From Auxenochlorella pyrenoidosa (taxonomy: Eukaryota > Chlorophyta > Trebouxiophyceae > Chlorellales > Chlorellaceae), in contig KQ482041.1 of the NCBI GenBank assembly GCA_001430745.1, forward strand, positions 1,139,817 through 1,166,358: DNA of 26,542 bases, in the 5' to 3' direction. Below are positions 19,473 to 26,542 of this stretch, in pieces. The number at the start of each line of letters is the position of its first letter. Position 1 is the stretch's first letter. The notes under the pieces were generated by a model, which worked only from the letters and a program-made list of their open reading frames with translations, did not search any database and was not told the origin of the DNA. The translations under genes were made by a program, and so were the position numbers.

Positions 19473-20562
19473 AACACTGCAGCTTGACCACCGGCTAGCG
19501 GGGCCAGGCGCGACCGCAGATGATCTGGAGCGCACGGATTGAAGCAAATCACGATAAGTCAGAGCGGATACTCGGAACGATGCCCAGAAGACGGTCGCAG
19601 CAGGGGAAGGAGGGCAGCAGTGCGCAGCGGCGGCGCGAGAACTCATTTGGCTGATCAGTATACTTTTGAAAGCAAGGGTGCAACTCCATTTGCAATGTGA
19701 AATGTGAGTTGTCCTATGCAAGCGTTCTTTCTCGATGCCATCAACCCAATCGCAAACATGCTGCATCCACCTCACCTGTGGCACCCGCCCGTCTTGCGGT
19801 TTTGGCACTGCAAGTGCAGCACCTGAATTTCCTGCACATCATGCCGTTTGGCCCCTTCTTTGTTCAGGAACAAAAAATTTGTGCCTAAAACCATTCGCAG
19901 AATTGGCAAGACATGTCAATGCAGGCTGCTGCTGTACAGACAAGGGCCGGCACCAGAGCATGTTGAGGTCAACCTTTGCATGTTGTAGCAGAGGTGCTGA
20001 TTTCTATCAGTTTGGTATTCCAGCATCAATCACCGATATGCTTGAAGGCCCATGGATGGCATACGTATGGTATGTATGGTATACCTACAGTGCTGCTAGT
20101 CGCCCCGCAGGCCCGAGTGCCTGTTCGATTCGCCGGCGCGGACGGAGGGGTACAAAGCATCACAAATGATGCTCTGCTGGAACGCACCGCACAGATGTGA
20201 GATCTCTTATGCCTCAGTCCTCTTGGTGAATGACAGCTGGGGTAAGCCAGCGAGCAGCGACAGCACACGCGGCGCGGACACGGCAGAGATTTTCGCACCG
20301 CTTTGTTTAGGAGGATCTAAACGCGCCAAACGTGCTCACAATCGGTTACACCCACTCCCTGAGTTCTGAAACCCGCTTCCCAGTTCGGGTCGGCAGGTCC
20401 CGGTCCACCGTCCCCTGTTACTGCGACCCTCCTCGCTTTCGGTTCTCTGTAGCGATCGGACGGATCAGCCACCGCAGCAAGCCATTGTAGCAGGTGTTGC
20501 TGAGCAGTTGGCCCCGCTGAGGCCGTCGGCGTGCCCATCGGCTGCACCGACAGTCAGTCGGG
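19473..20562. promoter_or_regulatory. Divergent region between zinc-finger gene (-) and GINT1-like gene (+)
   Basis: About 1.1 kb of lower-GC sequence between two outward-facing starts, so presumably holding both promoters and 5' UTRs. It contains ATGGCATACGTATGGTATGTATGGTATACC near 20051-20083, an imperfect GTATGGTAT direct repeat. It also has two partly similar segments near 19698 and 20195 (see findings). No gene is supported, though short plus-strand open frames exist at 19697-19888 and 20166-20369. Confidence 0.4.
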
Positions 20563-23500
20563 ATGCCCAATAGGTCTAACAGCGGGCGAGCGGCGCTGGA
20601 GCGCAGCAGCAGCCTGCCGGCGGCGGCGGCGGTGGCGGCGGGTCGCCAGCTGCACCGCGCCGTCACTGCCACGCTCGTCTGCCTGCTGTGCTACACGCTG
20701 CTGGAGGCCAGTCTGTGCATCTGGTGGTCACTGCAGCTCAGCACCGTGGGCCCCTGCCAGCGGGACAATGAGGTGCGAGCCCGGAACGAGGTGCTGCCTG
20801 CCGCTGGCATCGCTGCCTGCTGTTGCCAGCTGGCGGAAGTGTTCAGCCCTTGAACATGCAAACAGGGCTTTTCTGCTGCTGCAACTTGCTGCAGGGCTCC
20901 TGGTCTATCGGCATTTTCAAAGGACCCTCCCCACTGGACCTGCTGCCACTGGAGCGTTATGAGCCGCGGCAGGACACCCGCGTCGCATGGCCAGTGGCTA
21001 ACCCGGTGCTGACCTGCGCCTCTGTGGGGGACTCACCCTCCAACTTTGGTGGGTGCTGGCAGGCTGAGGCTGGTGGCCTGCAAGTCCCCGCAAGCCCGGG
21101 AGAAAGGGGGCCGCCATGCGTGCGCAAACTGGCAGGGGGAGTGAGAGGCTTGCCAGCTTGTGCCAAGCCGCACCCCAATTCAGTCGTTAGTCCATCTGCA
21201 TCGCTCCACCTGCCCGCCGCAGTGGCTGACCCCTTCCTGCTGCGCCGCGACGACAAGCTTTACATGTTTTATGAGACCAAGTCGACGGAGCAGCAGAAGG
21301 GGCAGATCGGGGTGGCAGTGTCGTCCGATGGCGGCATGTCCTTCCAGCACCAGGCTGTCGTGCTGGACCTGCCCTGGCACCTGTCCTATCCCTTTGTCTT
21401 CGAGCACAATGGGCAGGTGCGCCGGCGGTCAGCAGGCTAGGGATCGTGCAGGTTGGGGCGGCGAATGAGGCTGGCCGATTGGCGCGAGAGGCACGCAGAT
21501 GCAGGCTGGGCTGGAGCGCTCATTTGCCTGTCAACAGCAGCTGGTCAATCCACTCTTGCTCTGGAAACTGCAGGTTTACATGCTGCCCGAGGCGAGCCAG
21601 TCAGGGCGCCTAACGCTGTACCGAGCCACCGACTTCCCGCTGGCCTGGCAGGAGGTGGGGCCCGGCACGCGTTTCTGTTCAATCTGGCTTCGCTCTTCAA
21701 GCATGCCACGCTATCCTGGCATGATTGGCTCCATCCTTGCTGCGCGTCTTGCACTTGCTGCCCTGCTCCTCGCCCCCACAGAGTGCTGCTGCCGTGCTGC
21801 GCAGGACCGGCTGCTGCTGCCGCGCCCGCTGATTGACGCCAGCCTGGTGGAGTGGCAGGGCCGCTGGTACCTGCTGGGCAGCGATCACACGCGGCGGGGT
21901 GCAGTCAAGAATGGTGGGCCGGGCTGACAGGGTAGCATGATGCGTGGCTTGACGGGGTTGTGGCGTGTCTTCAGCCTGTCACAGGAGGGCTCCGGTGCGC
22001 AGCCTGCCTGCGCTCTGCTGTGTGGTGCTTGCGAGCCTCATCAGGTCGCTGCATGCTGCCGGCCTCAGGTTTCTTGGTTCGCTGGCCCTCGCCGCAGGGC
22101 ACCTGGAGGTGTGGCATGCCGCCTCGCCGCTGGGGCCCTGGGAGCCGCACCCCGCCAACCCCGTGGCCAACGGCGACCGCAGCCGGGGCTTCCGCAGCGG
22201 CGGCCGCCTGGTGGTGCATGACGGGCGGCTGCTGCGCTTTGGGCAGGACTGCGGGCAGACGTATGGGCACAAGGTGGGGGCGCGGGCGGGGGCATGACAG
22301 GCTGGTGGTGAACCGTGTTGCACTTCCGGGGTGGCGAAGCTAAACCTCTGCATGTGCGGGACCTTGGCCGTCGCAGCCTATCATGGTGCTGCCCGTGGAG
22401 TCGTGGCCTTCAAGCATGCGCCTGTTGTGTTCGATGGCCTGACCTGCCGACTGGCATGCCCCGCGCAGCTGGTGGCCTTTGAGGTGACCAAGCTGACGCC
22501 CACTGAGTTTGAGCAGCGGCGCATCGACCACAACATCAGCGGGCTGGCTGGGCATCGCAAGCTGTCGTGGAACAGGTGCGGGACTGCCGTCGGGCAGTGC
22601 AAGATTGCAGCGCAGGCAGCAGGCCCGCCGCCGCTCCCAGCCTCTCTTCAAGTGCTTCGCAGCCCATCTCTGCCGGCCTGTCCGCATGTGCCCCCATGTC
22701 TTGCAGCGAGCGGCACCACCACATTGACGTGCAGCAGCTGCCCAGCGGCGAGTGGATTGCAGCCATTGACGGCGACCGTGTGCCCTCGGGTGCGTGCTTC
22801 TTCTGCTCCTGTTCGTGCTGCTGGCGCTCCTGACCCGCACGCGCTCGCTCGCCTGCTATCAGTCAGGCCTCAAGTCTTGCTGCTGTGGGAACTGGCTGTA
22901 GTTGGCCCCTGAACAATCATTGCCATTGCCATGTGTGTCCACGCCAGGCAGTCACTGCAGCGCCAAGCAGTCACTGCAGCAGCATACTGGCGGCTCGGGA
23001 TCCTGCTCAATGGTTTTATGTGCTCCTGCGTTGCTGCAGGTCAGATCTCTCAGCGCCTTTTGCGCACTGTGGCGCGGGTGGTGGCGCCTTGGGTGGTTGT
23101 GGCAGGCCTCTGGATGGCGGCCAGCATCAGGTGTGCAGCCTCCGTCCGATTTGTTGCGAGCTCCTCTGCTTTTCATATGCCCGCATGAAGTTATGATCCT
23201 GAGAGGCTAAGGCGAGGGCTTCTGCAGAGCCCACAGTTGAGCCACAGACAAAAATGTGGGCACACTGCTCGGCTCATGCCTTGTTTTGTCTGCTCGCTTG
23301 CCGCCTGCAGCATGACTCACAGCCCAGCCTTCCGGCGATGGGCGATCGCCAGCGGGATCGTGTCGGCGCCACCTGCCACGAGGGAGGCGCGCGTTGGCGG
23401 CAGCGTGCGCGGCGTGCTGCTGAACAGCGCCGTGCTGCGGCGCATGCAGCTCGGGCAGGCAAGCTGGCTGGGGTGTGAGGGCTGGCCAGCGTGCTGCTCC

Positions 23501-26500
23501 ACTTTTCATGGGCAGCTGCTCTACATGCTTGTCACGCACTCCCGCTTCAGGTTGCCGCTGCTTATTGGGACGGTGTGGTGCAGAAGCTAGCGCGCCAGAG
23601 CCCTGCGCCTCACCTCTACTTCTCCTCCATGCCTGCATGGCGCGCCCTTGTGCAGCTGAGCAAGAAGAAGATGCGCAGCATGGTGGAGCTTGAGCGGGAT
23701 GTAGAGGCCTCAATGCCGCTGGCAGACGGCTACGCGGACGTCAGGACGCTGCCGGACAGCCTCCCTGCGGGGCCCTTCAGCAAGCAGCAGCACGCAGCGG
23801 GAGCAGCGGGGGCAACGGCGGCAACAGAGAAGGGGTTGGCCGGCGCAGCGCATGCAACAGCAGAAGGAGCAGCGCAGCAGCAGCAGCAGCAGCAGCAGCA
23901 GACGGATGGGACAGCGGCGCCGGCGCTGCACCCGGGGCTGAAGTCGCCCCCGGGCGCATCGCTGCAGTACCGCATGACCACTCGCAGCATGGCAGCGCGC
24001 GCCAGCGGGGCGACCTCTCCCACCGGCCCCCTGCCGGGCACGGCCTCCCGTAGCAGCTCTCGGACGCTCAGCAGCCGGCAGCTGGGCAGCGCGCGGCGAC
24101 GCTGCCTGCCGTTGCGCATGCACCTCTGCACTGTGGTGGCGGCGCACCTGGCTGTGGCGGCGCTTCTTGGGGCGGGTGAGTAGGCGACGGAGCGCCCTGG
24201 TGCTCTGCAGCATGCTGTGGAACCAACTCCTGCATTTAGCACAGCGAGCATTCTCTGCGCGGTCCCTGCCACCTTCAGCTTGCTTTTGTTTCCACAATTT
24301 CTCCCAATAATTGTGCCCTGCCCCATGCTGCGTGCAGTGGGGGCCTATCTGTATGTGGCCCCCTTCCATGAGGTGTCCAAGCCGTACACCGTGGATGGGC
24401 AGTACAGCCAGGCAAGTTACCCTGCCGCTGGTGCCAGGACATCAGATCAGCAGGCCAACTGCTCCCTGGGCCATGTCGCTGCTGCTGATGCCTGGTCGTC
24501 CCGAGCAGAGTGGCCCTGCGCCTGTGCCAAGCGCAGCCTCCCGTGCCAGTCGTGCTCTGAATGCTCTCCCCAGCGCTGGCCACCCCGACACCCAGACCCA
24601 CAACCCACCCCAACCCCGCAGTTCACGCTGCTGTGCATGAGCTACGAGGCGCGCATGTCCACGCTGCGACACTTTGTGCGCCACTACTCGCGCTGCCCCT
24701 CGGTGTCGGACATCGTGCTTGTGTGGAACAAGGGTGCGCGGCGCCCAGCCAAGGGATGCCTGCCTGCCTGCCTGCCTGTGATGGAACCCCCCTTGTGCGG
24801 GCCTGGCCCAACCCTTGCTGAGCGGCCAGCAGGGTGTGTGTGTCACAGCATTGGATGGCTTGCTGCCTGCGGGGGACAACCCGTCTGCTCAGCAAGCTGG
24901 ACCTCGACCGCCGCTTGTCTGCCCCAGCCTGGCTGCCACCGCATCTGCCTGCCGCCCCCGCAGGCCGCCCGCCGGTGCCGGAGCGCGACTTTGACTCTGC
25001 CGTGCCGGTGCGGGTGCGGCTGGAGCCGCTCAACTCGCTCAACAACCGCTTCAAGGTCGACCCGCTCATCCGCAACAGGCAAGCGGGGGCGGCCCAGGGC
25101 AGCGGCTTGTGCACGACTTGCACTTGCACAACCTTGCTGCCTGCCAGTCCTGCTGCCCGCTGTCCCGTGTACTGGCAGCACCGCAGCGAGCGGCACAACC
25201 GCTTTGGCAGGCGGGCACCCGCGCCACCCGCGCCGCCCACCACCTGACGGGCCGCCCCCTGCCTCCCCCTCCTGCAGGGCGGTGCTGTCGCTGGACGACG
25301 ACATCATGATGCCGTGCTCCGACCTGGAGCGCGGCTTTGCCACCTGGCGCATGGCCCCCACCAAGATGGTGGGCTACTACCCGCGCCTCATCGAGGGCAC
25401 GCCCCTGGAGTTCCGCGGGGAGAGGTGTGTGTGTGTGGGTGGGTGGGGGTGGGGGGGGGGGTCGACGGTGCTACGGTGGTGCTGGGTGGAGGACTGCAGC
25501 GGTGGTGCGCAGAGAGGGGTTGGCGCGCCCGTGGTGGTCAAGCCTGGTGGTGTTCAGGCCCCAGTGCGTCTCACCACCCATCGCGCCTCCCTCCTCTGCC
25601 ACCGCCCCGCCAGGTACTCGATCGAGCGCGGCAAGTACAACGCCGTGCTGACGGGCGCCGCCTTCTTGGACACCTGGACCGCGCTGCCCGCGTACTGGGC
25701 CCCCGCGGTGGCGCCGGCGCGGCAGGCGGTGGACCGCGTCTTCAACGGCGAGGACCTGCTCATGAACTTTGTGCTGGCCAACGCCAGCGCGGGGGCGCCG
25801 GGCGGCGCGGCAGGCAACGACGCCATCGAGTTCATGCGCCCCACGGTGAGGCGCCCCGCAGGGGGGGCTGGGGTGGGGCGGGGTTGGGTGGGGCGGGTTG
25901 CCGGCGGCTAAAATGCGCCTGCTGCCCGGCAGGGCATCATGTTCGTGCTTAAGTTGGGTGTTGTTGCGTAGCACAAGCTTCCACGTGCCGTCAACGAGGA
26001 GGGTGAAGAGGGCAGGGTGCGCGGCTCACAAGCCCAGGCCTCCGCCTGCATTGTTTGTTCTGTGTGGTTGGTGTGTGAAGCTGCTGGGTGCGGGAGAGTG
26101 GGAGCAGCAGGCTTGCTGCATGAGCGGGCGCCTGCCTCGGCTTAACCCTCTGCACCCACCCTGGCGTCCCGTTCATGCCGCTATGCCGCCCACTGCGCCC
26201 ACAGCGCCAGCGCCCCCGCCACCCCTAACCCCACCTCGCCCCTCCCTCTGCCTGCAGCGCCGCGTGGACATCAGCAAGCTAAGCGGTGTGGGCATCTCAC
26301 ACAACTGGAATGGCTTCATGACGGCGGCGCAGGTGGGGCTCGGGTGGGAAGAGGGGAGCGAGGGGGCGCGGGGCAGGGCCCACAGTCCGCAGTGCGGGTG
26401 TGCACTGTGTCAGGCCGGGGCATCCTCATTGCCCCCCATGCCTTGCTTGGGCGCTCCTTCCCCGTGCTGCTGCCGTGTGGGCCGCCGACCAGCTCCATGC

Positions 26501-26542
26501 CGCCGCCCCGCCTGGCCCCCCCCCCCCCCTTCCCCCCGCAGG
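20563..26542 (+). CDS. GINT1: GINT1-like Golgi glycosyltransferase: beta-propeller plus GT64 domain (17+ exons, 3' end outside window)
   Basis: Plant GINT1 adds GlcNAc to glycosylinositol phosphorylceramides in the Golgi. Exons: 20563-20772, 20895-21048, 21223-21416, 21574-21654, 21805-21913, 22098-22273, 22469-22575, 22707-22789, 23040-23130, 23311-23458, 23551-24175, 24338-24411, 24622-24733, 24964-25078, 25278-25424, 25614-25845, 26258-26332, then an exon starting at the last base. All phases agree (911 codons so far). Residues 35-58 are a membrane anchor. Residues 71-371 are a GH43/GH32-like propeller (VADPFLLRRDDKLYMFYETK, YLLGSDHT, FGQDCGQTYG). About 385-400 and 643-665 are further membrane segments. 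The GT64 domain starts at 685 (FTLLCMSYEARM, YSRCPSVSDIVLVWNKG) with LNSLNNRFKVDPLIR, the DDD metal motif at 766-768 and NGEDLLMNF (E855-D856). Domain order matches Arabidopsis GINT1. The 402-642 linker is much longer than in plants and has a Gln9 run. The algal substrate is unknown. Confidence 0.93.
23459..23550 (+). other. GC-AG intron in the GINT1-like gene
   Basis: Donor CTCGGGCAG/GCAAGC, acceptor CCCGCTTCAG/GTTGCC, phase 0. No GT donor nearby keeps the frame into the following exon (VAAAYWDGVVQK). Confidence 0.75.
23875..23901 (+). repeat. (CAG)9 microsatellite coding for polyglutamine
   Basis: Nine perfect CAG units encode Gln 560-568 in the cytosolic or lumenal linker of the GINT1-like protein, within an Ala/Gly-rich low-complexity segment. 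Confidence 0.95.
24412..24621 (+). other. GC-AG intron in the GINT1-like gene
   Basis: Donor TACAGCCAG/GCAAGT matches the strong GC-donor consensus exactly; acceptor CAACCCCGCAG/TTCACG. Phase 0, joining the pre-domain segment to the first GT64 strand (FTLLCMSYEARM). Confidence 0.85.
25079..25277 (+). other. GC-AG intron in the GINT1-like gene
   Basis: Donor CGCAACAG/GCAAGC, acceptor CTCCTGCAG/GGCGG, phase 2. The join gives DPLIRNR/AVLSLDDD, which aligns with plant GINT1 (DPLIKTRAVLELDDD) without gap, so the boundary is firm. Confidence 0.92.
25437..25461. repeat. G-rich intronic tract
   Basis: GGGTGGGTGGGGGTGGGGGGGGGG immediately follows a (GT)n donor region in the intron 25425-25613. It has several G-runs on the transcript strand, enough to fold as a G-quadruplex. 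Run length may be inaccurate in the assembly. Confidence 0.6.

Noticed and set aside
25846..26257. Extra exon near 25932 (GGC ATC ATG TTC GTG ...) in the GINT1-like gene
   Set aside because: It reaches a stop (TAG) within about 13 codons. Plant GINT1 has no counterpart, whereas joining 25845 directly to 26258 aligns FMRPT with RRVDISKLSGVGIS.
1..26542. tRNA, rRNA, CRISPR arrays, transposases, reverse transcriptase or viral genes
   Set aside because: None of their sequence signatures was seen on either strand; the short repeats present are microsatellites, Pro-codon repeats or one local duplication.

Overview
The window is nuclear DNA of a GC-rich green alga. Genes are dense and split by many short introns with C-rich acceptors. 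Candidate poly(A) signals are TGTAA, as in chlorophytes. One gene encodes a proline-rich PPSP cell-wall-type glycoprotein. Two genes are clear homologues of plant proteins (ATG7 and the GT64 enzyme GINT1). A Chlorella-like trebouxiophyte fits best, but this is an inference from style, not a marker gene.

Layout, left to right: (1) 1-251, a tandem duplication with TGTAA motifs, probably the 3' UTR of a plus-strand gene outside the window. (2) 708-3199 (-), a six-exon gene for an unrecognised protein with two hydrophobic segments. (3) 3594-5351 (+), a WD40 beta-propeller protein; its propeller exon is firm and its N-terminus is not. (4) 5572-6395 (+), a small two-exon gene for an Ala/Leu-rich helical protein with a Gln/Pro/Ser tail. 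(5) 6805-11283 (-), a complete nine-exon ATG7, the autophagy E1-like enzyme. (6) 12106-16329 (+), a nine-exon secreted glycoprotein: signal peptide, PAN/apple-like Cys domain, long Pro-rich rod interrupted by an assembly gap, and a Cys-containing C-terminal domain. (7) 17295-19472 (-), a zinc-finger protein with a long low-complexity tail and a probable nuclear localisation signal. (8) 20563 to beyond the right end (+), a GINT1-like membrane glycosyltransferase (beta-propeller plus GT64 domain) with at least 17 exons.

Three pairs are head to head (1/2, ATG7/wall glycoprotein, zinc finger/GINT1-like), so the intergenic stretches are probably shared promoters. Exon models were built by hand from reading-frame continuity, splice sites and phase. 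For ATG7, the wall glycoprotein, the zinc-finger gene and the GINT1-like gene, every junction keeps phase; the only exceptions are a one-base frame change beside the assembly gap and one optional in-frame intron. No pathway joins the genes: autophagy, the wall and sphingolipid-type glycosylation simply sit next to each other.

No mobile element, tRNA, rRNA or CRISPR was seen. The most notable signals are four GC-AG introns (three in one gene), a large Gln-rich insert inside ATG7 next to its catalytic region, a zinc-finger module visible only after splicing four exons, and two uncharacterised domains in the wall glycoprotein.
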